Origin: Selenomonadaceae bacterium
GTDB lineage: Bacteria; Bacillota; Negativicutes; Selenomonadales; Selenomonadaceae
Length of the DNA: 10,334 bases
Direction of reading: 5' to 3'
Assembly: GCA_016286075.1 (NCBI GenBank)
Contig: JAEERZ010000055.1
Location: 1-10,334 of the forward strand
Both the position numbers and the translations under genes were made by a program. The notes below the pieces were generated by a model. That model was not told the DNA's origin. It saw nothing but the letters and a program-made list of their open reading frames with translations, and searched no databases. Every line of letters starts with the position of its first letter. Position 1 is the stretch's first letter. This document shows positions 1-6,891 of this stretch, one piece after another.

Positions 1-1014
1 GGGACGATGCTTCGACTGATGATGGGACTCTTGGCGCCGCAGCCGTTGCTTTCGACATTCACCGGCGACGCGGCGCTTTATCGCCGCCCGATGGGCCGCG
101 TGATTACGCCTCTTTCGCAAATGGGCGCGCGAATCGTCGGCAGGGCCGGAGGAAAATATTTGCCGATTACGGTTTTGCCTGCCGAAACGCCATTGCGCGG
201 CATCGAATACAAAATGCCGATGGCCAGCGCGCAGGTGAAATCGGCGATACTGCTCGCGGGGCTTCGAGCGGAGGGGGAGACGACGGTGATAGAGCCGTTC
301 CCTTCCCGCGACCATACGGAGCGGATGCTTCGCGCGTTCGGCGCGGAGATACGGCAGGACGGCACGCGCGTTTCCTGCCGTGCGGTATCGAAACTTTCCG
401 CGCCGGAAGCAATCGAAGTTCCCGGCGACATCAGTTCGGCGGCATTTTGGCTCGTGGCGGCGTCGATTATCGAAGGGAGCGACCTCTTGCTGAAAGGGGT
501 CGGCGTCAATCCGACGCGCACCGGCGTTCTCGACGTCCTCTGCGATATGGGGGCGAATATCGGGCTTTTGAACGAGCGGGAGAGCGGCGGCGAGCCGATT
601 GCGGATATCCGCGTGCGATCGGCGAAGCTTCATGGCGTTTCCTTCGGCGGCGCAATCATTCCGCGGTTGATTGACGAAATCCCGATTCTTGCGGTGGCGG
701 CGCTTTTCGCCGACGGCGATACGGTGATCTCGGATGCGGGGGAGCTTCGCGTCAAGGAGACCGACCGCCTGCACGCCGTCGCCGTCGAGTATAATAAGTT
801 GGCGCCTTGCGTCGAGGAATCGGAGGACGGCCTTGTGATTCACGGCGGCATGAAAAAGATTCGTCACGGGTCGTGTTTTTCTTACGACGATCACCGCATG
901 GCGATGTCGCTGGCGGTCGCAGGCGCGGCGGGCGACGGCGTGACGATAGAAAATCCGGAGTGCGTAGACATTTCTTATCCGTCGTTTTATAAGACATTGA
1001 CGGATTTGCAATAA
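1..1014 (+). CDS. aroA: 3-phosphoshikimate 1-carboxyvinyltransferase (EPSP synthase), 5'-truncated by window edge
   Basis: EPSP synthase transfers the enolpyruvyl group of PEP to shikimate-3-phosphate in cytosolic aromatic amino acid synthesis (shikimate pathway). The frame is open from base 1. The first visible codons (GT, then LRLM) match the family's conserved NSGTT-RLM loop, so roughly the first 90-100 residues lie outside the window and the in-frame ATG at 7 is not the real start. Visible in order, numbered from base 1: TGDAALYRRPMGR (21-33), SAQVK (76-80), PGDISSAAF (141-149), NPTR (170-173), DEIP (225-228, with the family's catalytic Asp), LRVKETDR (249-256), DDHRMAM (296-302) and a terminal DISYPSF. 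SAQ-x-K and N-x-T-R are two of the signatures used to define class II EPSP synthases. The stop is TAA at 1012, 20 bases before cmk, and the aroA-cmk adjacency is widely conserved, so co-transcription is likely. Identity is essentially certain; class II assignment is probable. Confidence 0.97.
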   Translation, partial: GTMLRLMMGLLAPQPLLSTFTGDAALYRRPMGRVITPLSQMGARIVGRAGGKYLPITVLPAETPLRGIEYKMPMASAQVKSAILLAGLRAEGETTVIEPFPSRDHTERMLRAFGAEIRQDGTRVSCRAVSKLSAPEAIEVPGDISSAAFWLVAASIIEGSDLLLKGVGVNPTRTGVLDVLCDMGANIGLLNERESGGEPIADIRVRSAKLHGVSFGGAIIPRLIDEIPILAVAALFADGDTVISDAGELRVKETDRLHAVAVEYNKLAPCVEESEDGLVIHGGMKKIRHGSCFSYDDHRMAMSLAVAGAAGDGVTIENPECVDISYPSFYKTLTDLQ

Positions 1015-1021
1015 TATTTTT

Positions 1022-1028
1022 GGGGGAG
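1022..1028 (+). promoter_or_regulatory. Ribosome-binding site of cmk
   Basis: GGGGGAG lies 6 bases before the ATG at 1035. It decides the cmk start: an in-frame TTG at 1020 sits upstream of and partly inside this site, so it cannot be the initiator. Confidence 0.75.
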
Positions 1029-1034
1029 AGCGGC

Positions 1035-1688
1035 ATGAAAAAGACGGTGGCCATCGACGGGCCTGCGGGCGCGGGCAAAAGTACGATAGCGAAATTGGTG
1101 GCTGAGAAACTCGGCTATATCTACATCGACACCGGCGCGATGTATCGCGCGGTCGCTTGGAAAGTGCTGGACGTTGGTGTGGAACCGACAGACGGGAATA
1201 TCGTTGGCATAGCGGAAAAACTCGACGTGCGGCTGCGGTTCATCGGAGACGCCGTACGCGTCTTTGCGGACGATACCGATGTTACGGACTCGATTCGTAC
1301 GCCGCAGGTGACGGCATTGGTGTCGAAGGTTGCCCAGCTCGGGCCGGTGCGCGCAAAGATGGTGGAACTGCAGCGGAAAATGGCGGCGGACGGAGGCGTC
1401 GTCATGGACGGACGAGACATCGCATCCAACGTGCTGCCGAACGCCGACGTCAAGATATTCCTGACGGCGTCTATCGGGGAGCGGGCGCTTCGCCGCTGGA
1501 AGGAAATGAAGGCGAAGGGGTATGACGAGCCGATTGAAAAATTGGAGGCGGAAATCGCCGCTCGCGACAAGGCGGACAGCGAAAGGGAAATCTCGCCGCT
1601 GGTGCGCGTGCCGGAAGCTGTGCTGCTGGATACGACGGGAATGCCGATTGAGCGCGTCGTGGAGAAAGTCATGGAATTGTGCGGGTGA
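1035..1688 (+). CDS. cmk: (d)CMP kinase / cytidylate kinase
   Basis: Phosphorylates CMP and dCMP with ATP to the diphosphates, in cytosolic pyrimidine nucleotide recycling. The 217-residue product is the usual size for the bacterial enzyme. Visible: P-loop GPAGAGKST (9-17), DTGAMYR (32-38) in the nucleotide-monophosphate-binding region, a DGRDI motif (125-129), and the lid/R-D-R region with a D-K-A-D-S-E-R stretch and SPL (about 178-189). The residues after GRDI are AS where many homologues have GT, a mild difference. The start is the ATG at 1035, supported by GGGGGAG just upstream. It follows aroA by 20 bases and precedes the acyltransferase by 6, so it is the middle gene of a compact operon. 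The order aroA-cmk-...-rpsA is also seen in proteobacteria, which suggests an old association. Very sure of the identity. Confidence 0.97.
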   Translation: MKKTVAIDGPAGAGKSTIAKLVAEKLGYIYIDTGAMYRAVAWKVLDVGVEPTDGNIVGIAEKLDVRLRFIGDAVRVFADDTDVTDSIRTPQVTALVSKVAQLGPVRAKMVELQRKMAADGGVVMDGRDIASNVLPNADVKIFLTASIGERALRRWKEMKAKGYDEPIEKLEAEIAARDKADSEREISPLVRVPEAVLLDTTGMPIERVVEKVMELCG

Positions 1689-1694
1689 CGGGCG

Positions 1695-2276
1695 ATGATA
1701 CTGTATCGGATACTTCACGTGATTTTTCCCGCCTTTTTTCGTTTGCTTGGCGCGAAGGATTTCGGCGCGGAAAATATGCCGCAGGAGGGCGGCGTGATTG
1801 TCGCGGCGAACCACATGAGCAACTGGGACCCGCCGTTCCTCGCCAGCTTTCTCAGCCGGCCTGTGGGCTATATGGCGAAACAGGAACTGTTTGAAATCCC
1901 TGTTTTCGGCACGGTCATTCGGTGGCTCTTTGCATTTCCTGTGAGGCGCGGCGCGGCCGACCGTTCGGCGGTCAAAGCGGCGGTCAAGGAGCTTCGCGCG
2001 GGTCGTTGCGTCGGTATTTTCCCCGAAGGGACGCGCAGCAAAGACGGGGAGATTCATCATTTCGGTTCGGGCGTCGCGCTTCTCGCCGCGATGAGCGGCG
2101 CGCCTGTGCTTCCGGCGGCTATTATGGGCACTGATAAATTCAAGAATTTGAAAGTAGCTTACGGTAATCTGCTGCAATTTGAAGGAAAGGCGGATCGTGA
2201 GACGCTGGATGCGTTTGCGCAAAAAATTCGCGAGGAAATCATAAAATTGAAAAATTTTCATAGCGAAAATCGGTAG
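1695..2276 (+). CDS. plsC: 1-acyl-sn-glycerol-3-phosphate acyltransferase (PlsC family)
   Basis: PlsC-family enzymes acylate lysophosphatidic acid to phosphatidic acid at the inner face of the cytoplasmic membrane, the second acylation of phospholipid synthesis. The 193-residue product has the catalytic HX4D motif as NHMSNWD (His40, Asp45), a glycerophosphate-binding region ending in FPVRRG (81-86), and FPEGTRS (109-115). A short hydrophobic stretch (about 2-18) could anchor the N-terminus peripherally, but I see no clear transmembrane helix. The length is at the short end of the family, typical of the compact Firmicute forms. The ATG at 1695 follows the cmk stop by 6 bases; the ribosome site (GGGTGACGGG, overlapping the cmk stop) is weak, so translational coupling to cmk is likely. 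Other acyl acceptors cannot be excluded from sequence; the family call is firm, the exact substrate less so. Confidence 0.92.
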   Translation: MILYRILHVIFPAFFRLLGAKDFGAENMPQEGGVIVAANHMSNWDPPFLASFLSRPVGYMAKQELFEIPVFGTVIRWLFAFPVRRGAADRSAVKAAVKELRAGRCVGIFPEGTRSKDGEIHHFGSGVALLAAMSGAPVLPAAIMGTDKFKNLKVAYGNLLQFEGKADRETLDAFAQKIREEIIKLKNFHSENR

Positions 2277-2281
2277 ATTTA

Positions 2282-2290
2282 TGTTATACT
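2282..2290 (+). promoter_or_regulatory. Candidate extended -10 promoter for ispH-rpsA
   Basis: TG-T-TATACT fits an extended -10 element (TGnTATAAT) with one mismatch. It sits in the only AT-rich gap of the first cluster, 40 bases before the ispH start. The best -35 at 18-base spacing (TAGCGA, 2261-2266) is poor, but extended -10 promoters depend less on it. It would give ispH and rpsA transcription separate from aroA-cmk-plsC. I saw no terminator after plsC, so read-through from upstream is also expected. Confidence 0.5.
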
Positions 2291-2330
2291 CTAAATTAGC
2301 TTGTAAAAGGCTGGGTGATGTGGTAATCTT

Positions 2331-3155
2331 ATGGAAGTGATTTTGGCGGAATATCTCGGCTTTTGTTACGGCGTCAAACGTGCGATCCGGCTTGCGCGCG
2401 ACAGCGCGGAGAGCGGGAACGCTTCGACGTTGGGGCCGATTATCCATAATCCGCAGATGGTCGCCCGTCTTGAAGAAGAAGGCGTCGGTTCCGTGGATTC
2501 CATCGACGAGGTGTCGGACGGAGGGACGATTATCATCCGGTCCCACGGCGTCGGGCCCGCGGTCTATGAAACGGCGGAGAAACGCCCGATTCGGCTTGTC
2601 GACGCCACATGCCCGCATGTGAAGAAGGCGCAGAAAGCGGCTTATCGTTTGGCCCAGGATGGGTACAGCGTCGTTATTGTCGGCGAAAAGCAGCATCCGG
2701 AAGTCAAGAGCATTTTGGAATGGGCCGGCGGTCACGCGGTTGTCGTCGAAACGGAGGAAGAAGCGGAAGCCCTTGCTCCCTTTGCAAAGCTCGGCATCGT
2801 AGCTCAAACGACTTGTTCCGGCGCGAAGTTCCAGTCTATAGCGGCGCGGCTTATCGCGAAGTCGAACGACGTCCGCATTCTAAGGACAATCTGCACCGCG
2901 ACGGATCAGAGGCAGTCTGCGGCGCTTGCTCTTGCAGCGGAAGTGGACATGATGCTTGTCATCGGCGGAAAGAATAGTGCGAACACCACGCGTCTTGCGC
3001 AGCTGTGCGCGGAAAAGACCGTTGTTCATCATATTGAAACGGCGTCCGAGCTTGAGGACGAATGGTTTCACGATATCAAGAAAATTGGGATCACAGCCGG
3101 GGCCTCGACTCCGGACTGGATCATCAGGGAGGTATATCAAAAGTGTCAGATGTGA
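2331..3155 (+). CDS. ispH: 4-hydroxy-3-methylbut-2-enyl diphosphate reductase (IspH/LytB)
   Basis: Last enzyme of the MEP isoprenoid pathway: an oxygen-sensitive iron-sulfur protein that reduces HMBPP to IPP and DMAPP in the cytosol. The 274 residues carry the three cluster-binding cysteines at Cys12 (GFCYGV), Cys94 (DATCPHV) and Cys188 (RTICTATDQRQ). Substrate and catalytic residues are also present: His39 (IIHNP), HPE with Glu124, Thr160/161 (AQTT), Ser216/Asn218 (KNSANT) and Ser259 (AGASTPDW). The start is the ATG at 2331; GGTGAT (2315-2320) matches the 3' part of the anti-SD complement, a modest site. The last 13 bases overlap rpsA in another frame and contain no essential IspH motif. IspH and S1 are adjacent or fused in many Firmicutes, which supports both calls. 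It implies that the organism uses the MEP rather than the mevalonate route. Confidence 0.97.
   Translation: MEVILAEYLGFCYGVKRAIRLARDSAESGNASTLGPIIHNPQMVARLEEEGVGSVDSIDEVSDGGTIIIRSHGVGPAVYETAEKRPIRLVDATCPHVKKAQKAAYRLAQDGYSVVIVGEKQHPEVKSILEWAGGHAVVVETEEEAEALAPFAKLGIVAQTTCSGAKFQSIAARLIAKSNDVRILRTICTATDQRQSAALALAAEVDMMLVIGGKNSANTTRLAQLCAEKTVVHHIETASELEDEWFHDIKKIGITAGASTPDWIIREVYQKCQM
3126..3133 (+). promoter_or_regulatory. Ribosome-binding site of rpsA inside ispH
   Basis: AGGGAGGT within the last codons of ispH is a strong Shine-Dalgarno, 9 bases before the GTG at 3143. It fixes the rpsA start at that GTG rather than the in-frame ATG at 3062, which would add 27 residues translated from inside the ispH coding region with no S1 similarity. 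Confidence 0.8.
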
Positions 3156-4240
3156 ACGAACAAAACATGGAAGCCCTGCTGGAGGACATGCAGGAGATCC
3201 AGGAGCGTACGGTCGTACCGGCCACCGTGGTTTCGGTGTCCCACGCCGAAGCCTGGGTGTCCATCGACGCCAAGCAGGACGTTCCTATACTTAAAAAGGA
3301 GCTTGCTTATCCCGAGCCGGATTCGGCTGAGGACGTCGTCAAGGTTGGCGACGAGATCAATGTTTACGTCGTTTCTAAGGGCGGAGAGCACGGCTATACG
3401 CTTTCCAAGCTCAAAGCCGATCAGGAAGAGTCATGGAAGAAACTGGACGGCTGCGTTGAGAAGAAGGAGCCGTTGGAAGTCACCGTTCTCAAAGCGATCA
3501 AAGGTGGACTTTCCGTCAGCGTGCAGGGACTTCGCGGGTTTATTCCCGCTTCCCATGTAGGCCTCCATTATGTGCAGGATCTTTCTTCTTATGAGGGAAA
3601 GGTTTTTGAAGCGCTTCCCATCGAGTTTGACGCGAGCAATCATAAACTGGTCCTTTCCCGCAAGGAACTTTTGTCGAAGGAGCGCGAGGAGGCACAGGAG
3701 CGCGTCTTTTCCACGATGGAGGCAGGACAGACCGTTAAAGGCACGGTCAAGCGCATCCTTGATTACGGCGCGTTTATCGACATCGGCGGCGTAGACGGAC
3801 TGGCGCATATCTCCGATCTCGCCTGGGATCGCGTCAAGCATCCTTCGGACGTTTTGAAGGTCGGGCAGGAGCTCGACGTGTTCGTCAAAGAGATCGATCA
3901 GGAACATCACAAGATTTCGCTCAGCGTCAAGGATACGCTGCCCGATCCGTGGTTTGACAGGGCGGCCCGCTATCAGGAAGGACAGCTGATCGAGGGCAAG
4001 GTCATCAAGCTGACGGACTTCGGCGCGTTCATGGAGATCGAGCCGGGCTTCGACGGGCTGATTCCGATGGGAGAGCTTTCCGACAAGCGCATCGCGCGCG
4101 CTGACGAGGCCGTCCATACCGGGGATATGGTGAAGGTCAAGGTGCTTCGCATCGACACGGCACGCAAGCGCATTTCGCTCAGCATCACGAAAGCGGCGAA
4201 GGAAACCGCAGGCGAAGCCGCGAGTGAAGCGGAGGCATAA
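3143..4240 (+). CDS. rpsA: 30S ribosomal protein S1-type protein, four S1 domains
   Basis: Binds single-stranded RNA through repeated OB-fold S1 domains; in the ribosome S1 helps capture mRNA. From the GTG start the product is 365 residues with four S1 repeats at about 22-93, 110-174, 195-265 and 280-350. Repeats 3 and 4 are the most canonical (VKGTVKRILDYGAFIDIG and IEGKVIKLTDFGAFMEIE, each followed by DGL and I-L-S-rich strands). Repeats 1 and 2 are more divergent. This four-domain form is typical of Firmicute-type S1, shorter than the six-domain E. coli protein, so a role identical to E. coli S1 should not be assumed. An Ala/Glu/Lys-rich tail (about 350-365) is probably disordered. The start overlaps the ispH end by 13 bases and a terminator follows the stop by 16 bases. 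Confidence 0.93.
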   Translation: MSDVNEQNMEALLEDMQEIQERTVVPATVVSVSHAEAWVSIDAKQDVPILKKELAYPEPDSAEDVVKVGDEINVYVVSKGGEHGYTLSKLKADQEESWKKLDGCVEKKEPLEVTVLKAIKGGLSVSVQGLRGFIPASHVGLHYVQDLSSYEGKVFEALPIEFDASNHKLVLSRKELLSKEREEAQERVFSTMEAGQTVKGTVKRILDYGAFIDIGGVDGLAHISDLAWDRVKHPSDVLKVGQELDVFVKEIDQEHHKISLSVKDTLPDPWFDRAARYQEGQLIEGKVIKLTDFGAFMEIEPGFDGLIPMGELSDKRIARADEAVHTGDMVKVKVLRIDTARKRISLSITKAAKETAGEAASEAEA

Positions 4241-4256
4241 TACAAACAATGGGGTG

Positions 4257-4292
4257 AAGGAGTGATGGGGACATCACTCCTTTATTTGTTTT
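4257..4292 (+). terminator. Rho-independent terminator after rpsA
   Basis: An 11-bp perfect stem (AAGGAGTGATG at 4257-4267 pairing with CATCACTCCTT at 4272-4282) encloses a GGGA loop and runs into a T-rich tract (TTTATTTGTTTTG, 4281-4293). It ends the ispH-rpsA transcript, 35 bases before the mutS ATG. The upstream side has no matching A-run, so it looks one-directional. Confidence 0.88.
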
Positions 4293-4302
4293 GGCAGTTT
4301 TC

Positions 4303-4310
4303 GAGAGAGG
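4303..4310 (+). promoter_or_regulatory. Ribosome-binding site of mutS
   Basis: GAGAGAGG lies 7 bases before the ATG at 4318 and decides that start. The alternative in-frame TTG at 4291 lies in the terminator T-tract and would add nine residues unlike other MutS N-termini. Confidence 0.7.
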
Positions 4311-4317
4311 CGACAGC

Positions 4318-6891
4318 ATGGAACTCACGCCGATGATGAGGCAGTATCAGGAGACCAAACAGCAACACCCGGACGAGATTCTCTTTTTTCGTTTGGGCGA
4401 TTTTTATGAGATGTTTTTCGACGACGCGGTGCTTGCCTCCAAGGAATTGGGGCTTACGCTGACGAGCCGCAGCGGGGACACGGAAAAATCGCCGATGTGC
4501 GGCGTGCCGTATCATGCGGCGGAGAATTATATCACGAAGCTGATCCGGAAGGGATATAAAGTCGCCATCGCGGAACAGATCGGCGACCCGAAAGCACCGG
4601 GACTGACGAAGCGAGAGGTCATCAAGGTCGTCACGCCGGGAACGGTCCTTTCCGAGAACGCGCTGACTGCGACGCAGAACAATTATATCGTTCTTTTATA
4701 TGAAAACGGCGAGCGCGTCGTGCTTGCCGGAGCGGATATTTCCACCGGCGAATGTTTTTACGGCGTGCACGAAGGAAAAAACAGGGTGCAGTCGACGTTA
4801 GACGAGCTTTATCGTATGGCGCCGGCGGAGCTTTTGTTTTCGGGACCGTTATCTTTCCGGCAGGACGTCGAGGATTTTGCGGCCCAGCGAATGGAGGGCT
4901 GCGCATTCACTGAACTGTCACCAATGGAACGCCCGGAGGAAATGATGCTGCGTCATTTCGGCGCGGAGCGCAGGCCGGGGGACGCGGATGCGGAGACGGC
5001 GCTGGCGACGCTCCTTGAGTATCTGCATCAGACGGTGATGACCGATCTTAGCCATATCACCCGTTTCACCAGGATGGAAGCCTCGGGACGGCTCGTGCTT
5101 GACACGACGACGCTTCGTAATCTTGAGATTACTCGCAATCTGCGGGATGGAGGCAAAAAGAACACGCTTCTCGACGTGCTTGATTTTACAGGCACGGCAA
5201 TGGGAGGGCGGTTGCTGCGGAGATGGCTGGAGCAGCCGCTGACGTCCGTTTTGGATATTAGTGCGCGTCATGACGCCGTGGAGGAATTGCTGCGGGATTT
5301 CTCCATGCGTTCGGGATTGCGGGAGCGCATGAAGGAGATATACGATTTTGAGCGTTTGCTGACACGGGTGGAAGTCGGCGCGGCCAACGCGCGGGATCTT
5401 GTCGCGCTGAAAGTTTCCCTGTCGACTTTGCCGGACGTCAAGGCGCTTATGGCGTCGGCGCAGTCCGATTTGCTCCGGCGAGGGCAGGCGAATATCGGAA
5501 CGTATGACGAACTGGTCGGTCTCTTGGAGCGCGCCATCGTAGACGAGCCGGGGCTTTCCGTTCGTGAAGGCGGAATCATCAAGCCTGGTTACGACGCGGA
5601 GCTGGACGAGTATCGGCGCATCGCCCACGACAGCAAAAAAATGCTCCAGGAGATCGAGGAGCGCGAACGGGACAAGACGGGCATTAAGACGCTGAAAATC
5701 GGTTACAACAAGGTTTTCGGCTATTACATCGAGGTAAGGAATAGTGGGAAAGACCTTGTTCCCGCTCATTATGTGAGGAAGCAGACGCTGGCCAACGCGG
5801 AACGATTCATCACCGAGGAATTGAAGGCGTTTGAAACGAAGATCCTCGGCGCGCAGGAAAAGAGCGTCGCTATTGAGTACGCGCTTTTCAACGCCGTCCG
5901 CGAGCGTGTCGTCGCAGAGTTGGAAAGCATACAGCGCACTGCGAGGGAATTGGCCGTCGTCGACGTGCTCGTTTCTTTGGCAGAGGCCGCCGACGCTTAC
6001 GGCTACGTTCGGCCCACGCTTCGGGAAAACGGCGTGATCCATATCGTGGACGGCCGTCATCCGCTTGTCGAGCGTATCTTGACGCAGGATATCTTCGTGC
6101 CGAACGACGCCGAGCTGAATCATGAGGAAAGCGAAATCATGCTGATTACCGGCCCGAATATGGCCGGCAAGTCCACCTATATGCGACAGACGGCGCTCAT
6201 CGTTTTGATGGCGCAGGTAGGGAGTTTCGTTCCGGCCCGGGAGGCGGCGATTGCTCCCGTGGACCGCATTTTTACGCGTATCGGTGCCAGCGACGACCTT
6301 GTCAGCGGCCAAAGCACGTTCATGGTGGAAATGAACGAAGTCGCGCAGATATTGAAATACGCTACGCGAGACAGTCTTGTGATTCTTGACGAGATCGGGC
6401 GGGGAACCAGTACCTTTGACGGTATGAGCATCGCCCGCGCCGTCGTTGAGTATATCGAAGCCAATATCCACGCGAAGACGATGTTCGCTACGCATTACCA
6501 TGAACTAACCGATATGGAGAACGAGCATATCAGGAATTGCTGCGTCGCCGTGAAAGAGCGCGGCAGCAAGGTGGTGTTCCTGCGACGCATCGTTTCGGGC
6601 AGCGCGGACAAGTCTTACGGCATTCACGTTGCGCGTTTGGCGGGGCTCCCGAAATCCGTAACCGACCGCGCGGAAGTTATTCTTGCGGGATTGGAAAAAT
6701 GCGCGCCAGGTGCCGAGCATACGGAACAGAAAAATACGTCGGAGCAGGAGGCGGGCATGGTTTCGCTGTTCGCGTCGCCGCTGGCCGACGAACTTTTGGC
6801 TCTCGACGTGATGGCCATGACGCCCATCGAGGCCATGAACGAGTTGTATAAATTGCAGCAAAAGGCGCAAAAGGAGGCGGGCCGGTCATGA
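4318..6891 (+). CDS. mutS: DNA mismatch repair protein MutS
   Basis: Recognises base mismatches and small loops in newly replicated DNA and, in its ATP-bound clamp state, recruits MutL. From the ATG at 4318 the product is 857 residues, full length for MutS1. The mismatch-wedging Phe-x-Glu is present as DFYEMF (Phe29, Glu31) in the N-terminal domain. The core, lever and clamp regions follow, with an RNLEITRNLRDG-type stretch near 265-280. The C-terminal ABC-type ATPase has Walker A GPNMAGKST (612-620), Walker B LVILDEIGRG (Asp691, Glu692) and FATHYHEL downstream. The tail ends with the typical TPIEAMNELYKLQ helix, so the gene is intact and is not the MutS2 type (no Smr domain). Its stop overlaps the mutL start (ATGA). 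No convincing promoter is visible between the upstream terminator and the start. Confidence 0.98.
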   Translation: MELTPMMRQYQETKQQHPDEILFFRLGDFYEMFFDDAVLASKELGLTLTSRSGDTEKSPMCGVPYHAAENYITKLIRKGYKVAIAEQIGDPKAPGLTKREVIKVVTPGTVLSENALTATQNNYIVLLYENGERVVLAGADISTGECFYGVHEGKNRVQSTLDELYRMAPAELLFSGPLSFRQDVEDFAAQRMEGCAFTELSPMERPEEMMLRHFGAERRPGDADAETALATLLEYLHQTVMTDLSHITRFTRMEASGRLVLDTTTLRNLEITRNLRDGGKKNTLLDVLDFTGTAMGGRLLRRWLEQPLTSVLDISARHDAVEELLRDFSMRSGLRERMKEIYDFERLLTRVEVGAANARDLVALKVSLSTLPDVKALMASAQSDLLRRGQANIGTYDELVGLLERAIVDEPGLSVREGGIIKPGYDAELDEYRRIAHDSKKMLQEIEERERDKTGIKTLKIGYNKVFGYYIEVRNSGKDLVPAHYVRKQTLANAERFITEELKAFETKILGAQEKSVAIEYALFNAVRERVVAELESIQRTARELAVVDVLVSLAEAADAYGYVRPTLRENGVIHIVDGRHPLVERILTQDIFVPNDAELNHEESEIMLITGPNMAGKSTYMRQTALIVLMAQVGSFVPAREAAIAPVDRIFTRIGASDDLVSGQSTFMVEMNEVAQILKYATRDSLVILDEIGRGTSTFDGMSIARAVVEYIEANIHAKTMFATHYHELTDMENEHIRNCCVAVKERGSKVVFLRRIVSGSADKSYGIHVARLAGLPKSVTDRAEVILAGLEKCAPGAEHTEQKNTSEQEAGMVSLFASPLADELLALDVMAMTPIEAMNELYKLQQKAQKEAGRS
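6871..6877 (+). promoter_or_regulatory. Ribosome-binding site of mutL inside mutS
   Basis: AAGGAGG, a near-perfect Shine-Dalgarno, lies in the last codons of mutS 10 bases before the mutL ATG at 6888. With the ATGA stop/start overlap it indicates translational coupling, which would help keep MutS and MutL in balance. Confidence 0.8.

Noticed and set aside
987..2807. 606-codon open frame on the minus strand opposite cmk, plsC and part of ispH
   Set aside because: It runs antisense across three well-supported genes and an intergenic gap. Its translation is rich in Arg/His with no recognisable domain, as expected from the complement of GC-rich codon usage.
3062..3142. N-terminal extension of S1 from an upstream ATG
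   Set aside because: The extra 27 residues are ispH coding sequence in another frame with no S1 similarity, and the good ribosome site serves the GTG at 3143.
4265..4336. 23-residue ORF starting inside the terminator with AAGGAG upstream
   Set aside because: The apparent ribosome site is only 2 bases from the ATG and both are locked in the hairpin stem; the peptide is unremarkable.
4918..6501. 527-codon minus-strand open frame inside mutS
   Set aside because: Antisense shadow of a strongly conserved gene. No family motif and no convincing ribosome site were seen.
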